DNA of 64,000 bases from Microcoleus asticus IPMA8 (GTDB lineage: Bacteria; Cyanobacteriota; Cyanobacteriia; Cyanobacteriales; Microcoleaceae): positions 1 through 64,000 of the forward strand of contig NZ_SRRZ01000009.1 in the NCBI RefSeq assembly GCF_013179805.1, written 5' to 3'. Shown one piece after another: positions 44,940 to 53,455 of the stretch. The notes beneath the pieces were generated by a model that had not been told where the DNA came from, did no database searches, and saw only the letters and a list, made by a program, of their open reading frames with translations. The position numbers and the translations under genes were made by a program. The stretch's first letter is position 1. Every line of letters begins with the position of its first letter.

Positions 44940-45101
44940 ATGATTATTTTGATACTCCTAGCCTTGGTGTTGACGATCTGTTCCCTATTGACACAGGTTT
45001 TGGTATTGTTACCTATGGGTCTATCTGGCTGGCTCCACTTCCCTAATTGGCTGAGCCTGACCTTGATTTTGCTGGCTATTTCTTGGTGCTTGGGGGATTA
45101 G
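44940..45101 (+). CDS. Small hydrophobic membrane protein
   Basis: A 53-residue protein, almost entirely two hydrophobic helices (MIILILLALVLTICSLLTQV, LVLLPMGLSG, then WLSLTLILLAISWCLGD). Similar small proteins occur in cyanobacteria, though I do not know a function. ATG 44940 is used, 20 codons inside the longer frame that starts at 44880. The coding call rests on hydrophobic composition and the turn LLPMGLSGWLHFPNW. Confidence 0.5.
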   Translation: MIILILLALVLTICSLLTQVLVLLPMGLSGWLHFPNWLSLTLILLAISWCLGD

Positions 45102-45264
45102 TCAGCAGTTAGCATTCATGAGTTATTAGTTATTAGTCAAAAACTAATTATCAATGATTCCGCTTCCCCCAACATCGAGGCCCGAGCCTCCCCGGCCTGA
45201 TGATGTATACTTCACAATTGACAATCAGGAATCTAAAATCTAGGACTTGACATCTACCTATAGA

Positions 45265-47091
45265 ATGATGCAACGACAATTTTATTCGATCTCAGGATTT
45301 CATTCTTCTGACAAAACCCTGGGGGAAACTCCTAAAAAACAGGAGCGTCCGATACACCGGGCGATCGTGTTAATGCTGGTGGCAACCGGTTTGCTGGGCC
45401 TGCACGCTAGTCGGCTGGTGGAATTGCAACTGGTACAAGGGAAGCAAAACCGGGAACGAGCCGAAAACAATCGCGTTCGCCTAGTGCCAATGCCGGCGAA
45501 TCGCGGACACATTGTCGATCGCAACGGCAAGCTGCTAGCGGCGAACAATTTAGCTCGATCGGTATATTTGTGGCCGAAAGAACAAACGCCGGAAGAGTGG
45601 AAAGCGACAGCAGAAAAGTTGAGTCCGCTGGTTAAAATTCCGGCCAAAGAAATTTTACAAAAATTAAAACAGGTAGATCCTCTATCCTACAGGCCGGTGC
45701 GGATCAAGCAAGCGATGCCGCCAGAGGTGTTTGTGCCGCTAGCAGAACAGGTGGGACAAATGCGGGGAGTGGAAGTTCGGCCAGAAGCGAACCGCTACTA
45801 TCCCGAAGGCAGTTTGGCGGCTCACGTTCTCGGATATATTGGCGAAGCTACCGCAGCAGACTTGGAAGATCACCCGGAATATCCGATGGGGATGATTGTG
45901 GGTCAGATGGGCATAGAAGCGAGTTCTAACAAGCAGATTGCGGGAGTTTGGGGCGATCGGCTGATCGAGGTAAATGCCCAAAATCAAGAATTGCGGCTGA
46001 TGGGAGAGACACCGCCCAAACCGGGCGAGGCGGTGCAGCTAACCATAGACTTGTCCATGCAAAAAGCAGCCGAAAAAGCCTTGGGGAACCGCCGGGGGGC
46101 AGTAGTTGCCCTGGACGTGAAAACCGGCGCGGTATTAGTTATGGCCAGCCACCCGACTTTTGACCCCAATCTGTTTACGCGAAAAATCACTAAGGATGAC
46201 TGGGCAACTCTTCAAGACCAGGAAAATTCATTTTTGAATCGGGCCATGCAAGGCTATCCCCCCGGCAGCACTTTTAAAATTGTGACTTCCGTCGCGGGCA
46301 TGGAGTCGGGCAAGTTTTCGCCGGACTCAATTCTCGGTACTTCGTCTTACATTACTGTGGGGGGAATTGATTTTAACGAACACAGCGGCGGTTACGGCTA
46401 CATAGGCTTTCGGGATGCCTTGGCTTTCAGCAGCAATACGTTTTTTTATCAAGTGGGGATGAGTACGGGGCCGGAGCAAATTTCTAAGTGGGGACACCGC
46501 TTGGGAATTGGCAAGGATACGGATTTGAATCTTTTGGGGCTAAGCGGTGGCAATCACGGTCAAATCCCGACGCCGGAGGAGAAGGAGAAAATCTATGAAG
46601 AACCTTGGTATGCGGGTGATACAGTAACGATGTCGATCGGCCAGGGGTTGGTGTTGGTGACTCCTTTGGAGGCGGCGGTGATGGTGAGTTCGATCGCTAA
46701 CGGCGGCTATCGGGTGAAGCCTCATCTTTTGACTTCTATGACCGGCACAGCGGAGACTAAACGGGTACAGACGGGGATGAAACCTTCAACAATTCAGGTG
46801 GTTAAGGAAGGGCTGATCGCGGTGGTTGCCCAGGGTACGGGACAGGGGATGAATGACGGTACGATTCCGCTGACGGCGGGCAAAACAGGGACTTCGGAGG
46901 TTATTGGACAGCAGGATCACTCTTTGTATGTGGCCTTCGGGCCCGCTGAGAAGCCGGAAATTGCGATCGCCGTGGTTGTGGAAAATGGCGGTTATGGTTC
47001 TGTTGCCGCTGCCCCGATCGCGAAAGAGGTGTTTCAAGCTTATTTTGGGCAACCGAAAAAGGTGAAGAAGCCAGTAGTTATTAGTCCTTAG
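45265..47091 (+). CDS. mrdA: Penicillin-binding protein 2 (MrdA)
   Basis: A 608-residue class B PBP: a transpeptidase for peptidoglycan of the cell cylinder. One transmembrane helix near residues 32-50 (AIVLMLVATGLLGLHASRLV) anchors it. Residues about 60-220 are the dimerisation domain (RVRLVPMPANRGHIVDRNGK). The transpeptidase domain has the SxxK active-site serine in GYPPGSTFKIVTS (Ser335 with this start), SxN in LAFSSNTFFYQVGM and KTGT in LTAGKTGTSEV. Several starts are possible: TTG 45247, ATG 45265 or ATG 45268. Its gene stands alone without rodA or mreBCD. Confidence 0.93.
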   Translation: MMQRQFYSISGFHSSDKTLGETPKKQERPIHRAIVLMLVATGLLGLHASRLVELQLVQGKQNRERAENNRVRLVPMPANRGHIVDRNGKLLAANNLARSVYLWPKEQTPEEWKATAEKLSPLVKIPAKEILQKLKQVDPLSYRPVRIKQAMPPEVFVPLAEQVGQMRGVEVRPEANRYYPEGSLAAHVLGYIGEATAADLEDHPEYPMGMIVGQMGIEASSNKQIAGVWGDRLIEVNAQNQELRLMGETPPKPGEAVQLTIDLSMQKAAEKALGNRRGAVVALDVKTGAVLVMASHPTFDPNLFTRKITKDDWATLQDQENSFLNRAMQGYPPGSTFKIVTSVAGMESGKFSPDSILGTSSYITVGGIDFNEHSGGYGYIGFRDALAFSSNTFFYQVGMSTGPEQISKWGHRLGIGKDTDLNLLGLSGGNHGQIPTPEEKEKIYEEPWYAGDTVTMSIGQGLVLVTPLEAAVMVSSIANGGYRVKPHLLTSMTGTAETKRVQTGMKPSTIQVVKEGLIAVVAQGTGQGMNDGTIPLTAGKTGTSEVIGQQDHSLYVAFGPAEKPEIAIAVVVENGGYGSVAAAPIAKEVFQAYFGQPKKVKKPVVISP

Positions 47092-47142
47092 TTATTGCGA
47101 ATGGGGAATTGGGAATTGGGAATTGGGAGTAGTTTCTTGTTC

Positions 47143-47245
47143 TTCCTTCCTTCTTCCTTCTTCCTTCTTCTTTCTTCCTTCTTCCTTCTTCCTTTTTTCT
47201 TCCTGACATCCGTTACAGAATCCGTTGCCGAACTTCCTTCTTCCT
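47143..47245. repeat. CTTCCTT heptamer array, third copy
   Basis: Tandem CTTCCTT and CTTCTTT units between mrdA and the DUF3352 gene, interrupted near 47200-47230 by unrelated sequence. Same type as 9398-9468. Confidence 0.8.
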
Positions 47246-47271
47246 TCTGATTAATGACTACTGACTACTGA

Positions 47272-49005
47272 CTAATTCAGCCGCATAAATATTGTAGCTT
47301 TGCGAATTCCTGTTATTTCTCCCGTACTGGTGACAGTGAGCGATCGCAAGTGGTCGAACAACGGTCTTGCCGAAAGTTCAATTAACCTCAACAGCGGGAT
47401 TTGTTTTTCCCAAATTGTCCTGCTGGATGGCCAGTCTAAATAAAAATAGCCGTCGTTAGATGGCGGTAGCGGTTCAATGCTGGTTTGAAAATCTTCATTT
47501 ACAACTAAAGAGCCTGTTTCGGCTGCTTCTAGTGCTGCGTCCATTGCTTCTACTGAAGTGGTGAAAATTTCGTATTTGCCGACGGTGGCTCGGACTCCTT
47601 TTGCCTGGGTTTCGATCGCACTTTTTCTATTACTTTCTTTTCCATAATTCTGGCTCGTTGTCAACTGCGTCCAAGCGGTAATTTTCTGGTTTCTGAGAGT
47701 GAAGCTGCCAATGCTGTATTCTTTGCTGCGGGCAATTTCATCGAGTTTCTCGATCGCCTTTGGGGAATCAGCAGAGTTTTCTGCGGCAAAAATCCAGTCG
47801 GCACTATTTGACGAATTCGGAAGCACTGCTAAAGCGTATTCTCCTTGTACCCAGTCAAATATATCCTGCGGCAGGTTGACGCCCCAAACTTGCTGAATAT
47901 CTGCCAGGGTGCGATCGACTAAATTTGAGACTTCAGCGTTAGCTGACACCGCCGATGACAAATCAGCCCAAAAATTCTTTAAATCGGTGCTTGCGACCGC
48001 GAGAGGACTGGCTGAGGGAATGTACTGCAAGGCTTGCACAGGTTCGGAGAGTGTTGGAGAAGCTGTGTTTTCTCGTGATGTCACTAAAGCAGTTTGAGCC
48101 AGCAATCCCCGTCGGTTAACTCCGACAGCAACTGCGAGAGAATTAAGAGAAACTTGGGTATTTTGCTCGGTTCCTGACTGCGGGAGATTGACAAATGCTA
48201 AAGCGATTCTGCCTTGAGTTAGCTGCTGCAAAGCTTTTTGATATTCTGGGGTATTATTGAGATTTATGTTGGCTGATTCAACGTTATTAATTGCATCTCG
48301 AATCACATTCTGGCTATTGGCAAATAAAACAAAATTTTGGTTATTACCCGAATTTAAGTTACCGCCGATGGCTGCTGTTGCGAAGCTGGATGGCAACTTT
48401 GAATTCGGCAGAGAAAACGGGTTAAAAGGCGAAAGCGAAGCAATTTTTTTCTTGGCTGTTGGTGCTTGTTTATAATTAATTTTTACGCCTTTATATAGTT
48501 CCGAATGAACTGTTTTATCTGCCCGAGATTGTTTGCGCCAGTAGGAGTCGAGAAATTGTTGGCTGCGATCGACCTTTTGGGAGGAAACGGCCAGCAAAAA
48601 CCCGGCTTGTTGACCGTTGCTGCTGTCGCCATCGAAATCTGGCGTTGTGACGGCGAGGGTAATTTCGTCACCTATCCAAGGTTGGATATCTCTACTGTAA
48701 TCGAGGCCTGTACTGGCGAGGAAACTTTTTTTGATTTGATCAAATTCCGCGTGCGATCGACTTCTTTCTTCGGGAGTGGCAAAAACTTGCCGCAATGCTT
48801 CGAGGCGATCGGGATTTACCAGCATTGATGCTAACAAAGGTGCTTGTTTCGAGACAAACACAGCCGCAGCCGGAGTAGTTGTCGGCCCGCCGGCGAGCAA
48901 ATTCAGGGGAGTGTGAGTTGTCAGCCAGTAAAAACCGCCGGCACTCAAGCCTAAGAGTGCCAAGACGCCAGCAATGAGGAAAGAAAAGAACGATCGCAAC
49001 TTCAT
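47272..49005 (-). CDS. DUF3352-domain membrane-anchored protein
   Basis: A 577-residue protein of the DUF3352 family (function unknown), common in cyanobacteria. A signal anchor occupies residues about 6-28 (FFSFLIAGVLALLGLSAGGF). The rest is the exported domain: TPAAAVFVSKQAPLLASMLV, DYSRDIQPWIGDEITLAVTT, ALAFVNLPQSGTEQNTQVSL and VTSTGEITGIRKATIFMRLN at the C-terminus. Family members look like two tandem alpha/beta repeats. The frame continues seven codons upstream to 49026, but ATG 49005 (MKLRSFFSFLIAG) gives the clean signal. Divergent from the Uma2 gene with about 135 bases between starts. Confidence 0.85.
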   Translation of the reverse strand: MKLRSFFSFLIAGVLALLGLSAGGFYWLTTHTPLNLLAGGPTTTPAAAVFVSKQAPLLASMLVNPDRLEALRQVFATPEERSRSHAEFDQIKKSFLASTGLDYSRDIQPWIGDEITLAVTTPDFDGDSSNGQQAGFLLAVSSQKVDRSQQFLDSYWRKQSRADKTVHSELYKGVKINYKQAPTAKKKIASLSPFNPFSLPNSKLPSSFATAAIGGNLNSGNNQNFVLFANSQNVIRDAINNVESANINLNNTPEYQKALQQLTQGRIALAFVNLPQSGTEQNTQVSLNSLAVAVGVNRRGLLAQTALVTSRENTASPTLSEPVQALQYIPSASPLAVASTDLKNFWADLSSAVSANAEVSNLVDRTLADIQQVWGVNLPQDIFDWVQGEYALAVLPNSSNSADWIFAAENSADSPKAIEKLDEIARSKEYSIGSFTLRNQKITAWTQLTTSQNYGKESNRKSAIETQAKGVRATVGKYEIFTTSVEAMDAALEAAETGSLVVNEDFQTSIEPLPPSNDGYFYLDWPSSRTIWEKQIPLLRLIELSARPLFDHLRSLTVTSTGEITGIRKATIFMRLN

Positions 49006-49140
49006 ACAACAAGGACTAATGACCACAGTCTATTATTAACTAGAGTAGCGCATGACCGTAGCTGTCGGCAGATACTTTTTGTGCTGTTCGCAAAAAAAAG
49101 AATCAATTAAAATATTCTCAAGCTTTAAAACCCAAGTAAA

Positions 49141-49767
49141 ATGCTAACAATATCAACTGCCGCCGAACAGCGAGTTTTACTGCAAAATATCAGTTGGCAA
49201 TTATATGAAAGCCTGCTAGGGGAACTGGGCAACAAACGTTCCACCAGAATTGCTTATTATCAAGGTCAATTAGAAATTATGGTGCCGCTACCGGAACATG
49301 AAAACCGCAACAGGCTGATCGATCGCTTAATTGTAACTCTCATCGAAGAACTCAATCTGGAGTACAATCCCTTTGGCTCGATGACTATTAAAAAACGCCA
49401 AAAAGCAGCGGGAAAAGAACCAGATTCATGCTATTATATCCAGAATGAAGCACTGGTCAGAGGGAGAACAGAATTAGACTTTGCTCAAGATCCGCCGCCC
49501 GATTTAGCACTAGAAATTGATATTACCAGCAGTTCCTTAAATCAATTCGATTTATATGCAGATTTAGGCGTACCAGAAATTTGGCGGTACGACGGAACAA
49601 GCATCAAGTTTTATCAATTACAAAATGGCGAATATGCGGAGTGCAATTATTCCCCGGCTTTCCCGATCCTACCGACTGCAAAAGTTGACGAATTTATCGA
49701 TCGCTGTCAAACTACAGGCGCAACCGCAGCAGTGCGAGAATTCCGGGAATGGGTCAATCGATTTTAG
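49141..49767 (+). CDS. Uma2-family (DUF820) putative endonuclease
   Basis: A 208-residue Uma2/DUF820 protein, a restriction-endonuclease-like fold abundant in cyanobacteria. The core shows YQGQLEIMVPLPEHENRNRL, DPPPDLALEIDITSSSLNQF and YADLGVPEIWRYDGTSIKFY; the Asp and Glu in PDLALEID are candidate metal ligands of a PD-(D/E)xK-type site. Its cellular role is unknown. The stop codon TAG and the preceding Arg-Phe (CGA TTT TAG) come from the start of the heptamer array that begins at 49764, so the C-terminus was set by repeat insertion. ATG 49141 has no obvious ribosome binding site. Confidence 0.85.
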   Translation: MLTISTAAEQRVLLQNISWQLYESLLGELGNKRSTRIAYYQGQLEIMVPLPEHENRNRLIDRLIVTLIEELNLEYNPFGSMTIKKRQKAAGKEPDSCYYIQNEALVRGRTELDFAQDPPPDLALEIDITSSSLNQFDLYADLGVPEIWRYDGTSIKFYQLQNGEYAECNYSPAFPILPTAKVDEFIDRCQTTGATAAVREFREWVNRF

Positions 49768-49908
49768 ATTTTAGATTTTAGATTTTAGATTTTAGATTTT
49801 AGATTTGAAGCATTCACCCCACGAATAAATTTGGGGGGCAAGTTTCATCGGATACAGGTTTTTTATTTCTCCACGGATGAATCCGGGGGCTTGTATCCTG
49901 GATGCTTT
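49764..49908. repeat. Composite dispersed element, copy 3
   Basis: CGATTTTAG followed by six to seven heptamers, a spacer with ATAAATTTGGGGGGCAAGTT, then CTCCACGGATGAATCCGGGG and GCTTGTATCCTGG. It overlaps the Uma2 stop codon. Same arrangement as at 31852 and 37644. Confidence 0.8.
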
Positions 49909-49934
49909 CGGTAAAAAATCAGTAATTGTGTAGT

Positions 49935-50540
49935 CTACCAGGGCACTCCTCGCGCATCGGAAAAATCGGCATCTATAACCGCCCCCGGATCGAATACAGC
50001 ATCAGTTAAATCAGCTTTTCTAAACGAGGTTATCGACAATTTTTCTATTTCCTCAACAGCGATAAAAAAGCCGATCGCAGTTAACCCAAGAATTACCCCA
50101 GAAACCAAAAATAAGACAATTCCCCTGATAGTATCTCCGCCAAAAAATGTCACAATACCGCTAGCCCCGATCGCAGCAGCAGCCCCAGCCACAGCCCCCG
50201 CCACAATTCCAGCCTCGCCCCGAGTCGCAGCAATCGCCGTAGCAGCCGTTCCGGCCACAGCCACAGCCCCCGCATCCGCCCCGCCAATCAGTCCAGTCAA
50301 AGCCCCAGCCGTCGTCACTGTCACCGCAGTTACCCCAGCCCTAGCAATCAAATTTCTCACCCGCCTGCGGCTTTGTCCGGTTCTGACACCCTGAAAATTT
50401 GCCCCCCTCAAAATCGCCCCGGTGAAATTGCAGCCTCGAATGTCGCAACCGCTGAAATTCGCCCCTGACAAGTCAAGCCCTTTAAAAGAACGGTTCCGCA
50501 AGTTTTGGTTAGCAAAATTGAGATTTCGAGGTAAAGTCAT
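49935..50540 (-). CDS. Pentapeptide-repeat protein split by a hydrophobic Gly/Ala-rich domain
   Basis: A 201-residue protein. Residues 1-50 hold pentapeptides (LRNRSFKGLDLSGANFSGCD, IRGCNFTGAILRGANFQGVR). A hydrophobic, Ala/Gly-rich domain follows at about 60-160 (VTAVTVTTAGALTGLIGGAD, AGAVAVAGTAATAIAATRGE, GIVAGAVAGAAAAIGASGIV), probably membrane-associated. A typical helix (GIVLFLVSGVILGLTAIGFF) comes next, and the final 30 residues return to pentapeptide-like sequence (SFRKADLTDAVFDPGAVIDA). This split of a repeat domain is unusual. No signal peptide is seen. The two cysteines GCDIRGCNF lie in the first repeats. Function unknown. Confidence 0.78.
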   Translation of the reverse strand: MTLPRNLNFANQNLRNRSFKGLDLSGANFSGCDIRGCNFTGAILRGANFQGVRTGQSRRRVRNLIARAGVTAVTVTTAGALTGLIGGADAGAVAVAGTAATAIAATRGEAGIVAGAVAGAAAAIGASGIVTFFGGDTIRGIVLFLVSGVILGLTAIGFFIAVEEIEKLSITSFRKADLTDAVFDPGAVIDADFSDARGVPW

Positions 50541-50544
50541 TCGA

Positions 50545-50640
50545 TTTTAGATTTTAGATTTTAGATTTTAGATTTTAGATTCACAACCCAAAGACCTAGG
50601 ATTATAGATTTTAGATTATAGATTTTAGATTAACCAAGCA
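50545..50640. repeat. Two heptamer arrays upstream of purL
   Basis: (ATTTTAG)n at 50545-50582 and an AT-rich variant (ATTATAGATTTTAG) at 50604-50632. They fill the gap between the pentapeptide gene and purL. Confidence 0.8.
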
Positions 50641-50682
50641 CAGGGCATTTAGAATAAAGCCTGTGGTTTATAACGAGTTTCC

Positions 50683-53244
50683 ATGTCTCCCATCTCCGAA
50701 TCTCCATTTTCCCCCGAACAAATTGCCGGTGAAAGACTCACACCTGAAGAATATGAAGAAATCGTTCAGCGTCTCGGCCGCCATCCTAATAAAGCTGAAT
50801 TGGGAATGTTCGGCGTTATGTGGAGCGAACACTGCTGTTACAAAAATTCGCGACCGCTATTAAAACAGTTTCCCACAGAGGGCGATCGAATTCTCGTCGG
50901 GCCCGGAGAAAATGCCGGCGTCGTAGACTTGGGAGAAGGCTTGCAACTCGCCTTCAAAATTGAATCCCACAACCACCCGTCAGCAGTCGAACCTTTCCAA
51001 GGTGCAGCAACCGGTGTCGGCGGGATTCTCCGCGATATCTTCACAATGGGTGCACGCCCGATCGCACTTTTAAATTCCCTGCGTTTCGGCAACTTAGACG
51101 ATGCTAAAACTCAGAGATTGTTCAAAGGCGTAGTATCGGGAATTTCCCATTATGGAAATTGCATCGGAGTACCTACAGTTGGCGGCGAAGTTTACTTCGA
51201 TCCTGCTTATTCCGGCAACCCATTAGTTAACGTCATGGCCTTGGGTTTAATGGAAACTCAAGAAATCGTAAAATCCGGGGCATCCGGCATCGGAAATCCC
51301 GTGCTTTACGTCGGTTCAACTACTGGCAGAGATGGCATGGGAGGAGCAAGTTTTGCGAGTGCCGAATTGACAGACAAATCAATGGACGATCGCCCCGCAG
51401 TCCAAGTAGGAGATCCATTTTTAGAAAAATCCTTAATTGAAGCTTGTTTAGAAGCATTCAAAACCGGTGCTGTTGTCGCCGCCCAAGATATGGGCGCCGC
51501 CGGAATCACCTGTTCGACATCAGAAATGGCAGCCAAAGGCGGCGTCGGCATTGAATTCGATTTAGACAAAGTTCCCGTTCGAGAAAGCGGCATGATTCCC
51601 TACGAATACCTGCTTTCAGAATCCCAAGAACGGATGTTGTTTGTGGCCCAAAAAGGACGCGAACAGGAATTAATCGATATTTTCCACCGCTGGGGATTGC
51701 ACGCGGTAGTAGCGGGTACAGTGATTGAAGAGCCGATCGTCCGAATTCTATTTAAAGGCGAAATCGCTGCCGAAATTACCGCGACTGCTTTGGCAGATAA
51801 CACACCAATTTATCACCGAGAATTGTTGACAGAGCCGCCCGAGTATGCTAAAAAAGCATGGGAATGGACGGCGGATTCGCTGCCACAATCCACAGTTACA
51901 GGTATCGAAATTAACGGCAATTTCCAAACTTGGAATCAGATTTTGCTGACGCTTTTAGATACTCCCACCATCGCTTCTAAACGCTGGGTTTATCGCCAAT
52001 ACGACCATCAAGTGCAAAACAATACTGTTGTTTTACCGGGAGGCGCTGATGCTGCGGTTGTCAGATTGCGTCCGCTAGAACCCTGCCAATCTTCCCTTGC
52101 TGAAGGGGTAGAAGTACACCCCCTTGCTAAGGGAGATCTGCAGAGAGAAAATGCTATTTCTCTAGCTTCCGAAAGCAAACAGGAAGAAGAGGTAATTCCT
52201 CTATTTAAGAAAGCACAAGGTAGGGAAACTCCAAAAATTTCTCCCCCCCTTAGCAAAAAGGAAGCGCCCCTGGGGATGATTCCTGGAGTTGCTGCAACGG
52301 TTGATTGCAATTCTCGTTATGTTTATCTCGATCCTTATGAAGGTGCAAAAGCAGTCGTAGCGGAAGCAGCGAGAAATTTAAGCTGTGTGGGTGCTGAACC
52401 TCTGGCAGTTACTGATAATTTGAATTTTGGCAGTCCTGAAAAGCCGATCGGGTATTGGCAGTTAGCGTCAGCTTGTCGCGGAATTGCTGATGCTTGTCGG
52501 GAGTTGGGAACGCCTGTTACTGGCGGCAATGTTTCTCTTTACAATGAAACGGTTGATGCTGAGGGAAATCCTCAACCAATTTATCCGACTCCGGTAATCG
52601 GAATGGTGGGGTTAATTCCCGATTTGAAGAAGATTTGCGGCCAAGCTTGGCTAAAGAAAGGTGATTTAATTTATGTGCTGGGAATGGGGGAATCATCCCA
52701 ACACTCAGAACTTTCATCTGACAGGTCAAAAATCGAAACTTCTCCTACTTTGGGAGGTTCGGAATATTTAGCGGCAATTCACGGGATTGTCGCTGGGAAA
52801 CCGCCAAGGATAGATTTTGAGTTAGAAAGAAAAGTGCAATCGGTTTGTCGCGATGGTATTCGGCAAGGTTGGGTAGGTTCTGCCCATGATTGTGCGGAAG
52901 GTGGAATTGCGATCGCCCTCGCGGAATGCTGTATCTCTGCTAAAATGGGTGCGGAAATTCATCTCAGCTTTAATTCGGCAAATGTCGGCCGCTGGGATGA
53001 AATTTTGTTTGGTGAAATGGGCAACTGCATTGTAGTTTCAGTCGCCCCGAAAAATCAAGGCATTTGGGAGTCTTACCTGCAAGAACATTTGACTAAAATG
53101 TGGCATAAAATCGGTTTAGTTGCCGGGGCTGAATCACCTTTGCGGGTTTTGAGTGCTGATAATCAAGTGTTACTTGAGGTTGGGATGAGTGAGATGGGCG
53201 ATCGGTTCTATAATGCGATCGAGCGTCGGATTGCATCTGTCTAA
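50683..53244 (+). CDS. purL: Phosphoribosylformylglycinamidine synthase PurL, with a 68-residue insertion
   Basis: An 853-residue small-type PurL that makes FGAM in purine synthesis together with PurS and PurQ. Conserved parts are LGMFGVMWSEHCCYKNSRPL, FKIESHNHPSAVEPFQGAAT, MGARPIALLNSLRFG, AAQDMGAAGITCSTSEMAAK and the second half RYVYLDPYEGAKAVVAEAAR, VTGGNVSLYNET. Compared with the usual length near 785, residues 467-534 (52081-52284) are extra. They lie between DAAVVRLRPLE and GVAATVDCNSRY, where the family normally has only a few residues. The insert is rich in AAGGGG/CCCCCTT-type sequence and keeps the reading frame. ATG 50683 starts MSPISESPFSPEQIAGERLT. purF lies 2.7 kb downstream. Confidence 0.95.
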   Translation: MSPISESPFSPEQIAGERLTPEEYEEIVQRLGRHPNKAELGMFGVMWSEHCCYKNSRPLLKQFPTEGDRILVGPGENAGVVDLGEGLQLAFKIESHNHPSAVEPFQGAATGVGGILRDIFTMGARPIALLNSLRFGNLDDAKTQRLFKGVVSGISHYGNCIGVPTVGGEVYFDPAYSGNPLVNVMALGLMETQEIVKSGASGIGNPVLYVGSTTGRDGMGGASFASAELTDKSMDDRPAVQVGDPFLEKSLIEACLEAFKTGAVVAAQDMGAAGITCSTSEMAAKGGVGIEFDLDKVPVRESGMIPYEYLLSESQERMLFVAQKGREQELIDIFHRWGLHAVVAGTVIEEPIVRILFKGEIAAEITATALADNTPIYHRELLTEPPEYAKKAWEWTADSLPQSTVTGIEINGNFQTWNQILLTLLDTPTIASKRWVYRQYDHQVQNNTVVLPGGADAAVVRLRPLEPCQSSLAEGVEVHPLAKGDLQRENAISLASESKQEEEVIPLFKKAQGRETPKISPPLSKKEAPLGMIPGVAATVDCNSRYVYLDPYEGAKAVVAEAARNLSCVGAEPLAVTDNLNFGSPEKPIGYWQLASACRGIADACRELGTPVTGGNVSLYNETVDAEGNPQPIYPTPVIGMVGLIPDLKKICGQAWLKKGDLIYVLGMGESSQHSELSSDRSKIETSPTLGGSEYLAAIHGIVAGKPPRIDFELERKVQSVCRDGIRQGWVGSAHDCAEGGIAIALAECCISAKMGAEIHLSFNSANVGRWDEILFGEMGNCIVVSVAPKNQGIWESYLQEHLTKMWHKIGLVAGAESPLRVLSADNQVLLEVGMSEMGDRFYNAIERRIASV
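52081..52284 (+). repeat. Inserted palindrome-bearing sequence within purL
   Basis: 204 in-frame bases with CCCTTGCTGAAGGGG and CCCCCTTGCTAAGGGAG near the start, and CCCCCCTTAGCAAAAAGG near the end, i.e. related units in opposite orientation. It encodes a charged 68-residue stretch (EGVEVHPLAKGDLQREN, KQEEEVIPLFKKAQGRETP). Confidence 0.7.
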
Positions 53245-53455
53245 TCGCAGTCCATACAAAGGGCTGTTGAAACCGCGTCTACACAGACGAAACCCGCCGA
53301 CGCGGGTTGCATTTCTTGAGTCCGCGAAGGCGGACTTTGTTTGTGTAGAAGCGATTTCAATCGCCGTTTCAATTTCCGTGTCAATCCCCCAATTAATCGC
53401 CGTGTCAATCACCCAATTCCTCTATATAATATGAACAATATTATTCATAAAATAA
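53245..53455. repeat. Dispersed palindromic sequence after purL
   Basis: Contains AACCCGCCGACGCGGGTT (about 53288-53305), GTCCGCGAAGGCGGAC (about 53320-53335) and AGAAGCGATTTCAATCGCC (about 53347-53365), the last with ATTGAAAT-type symmetry. The AGAAGCGATTTCAATCGCC part recurs at about 55632-55650 beyond the next gene. Confidence 0.7.

Noticed and set aside
52081..52284. The purL insertion as an intein
   Set aside because: Only 68 residues, without the splice-junction Cys/Ser, TxxH or terminal His-Asn motifs.
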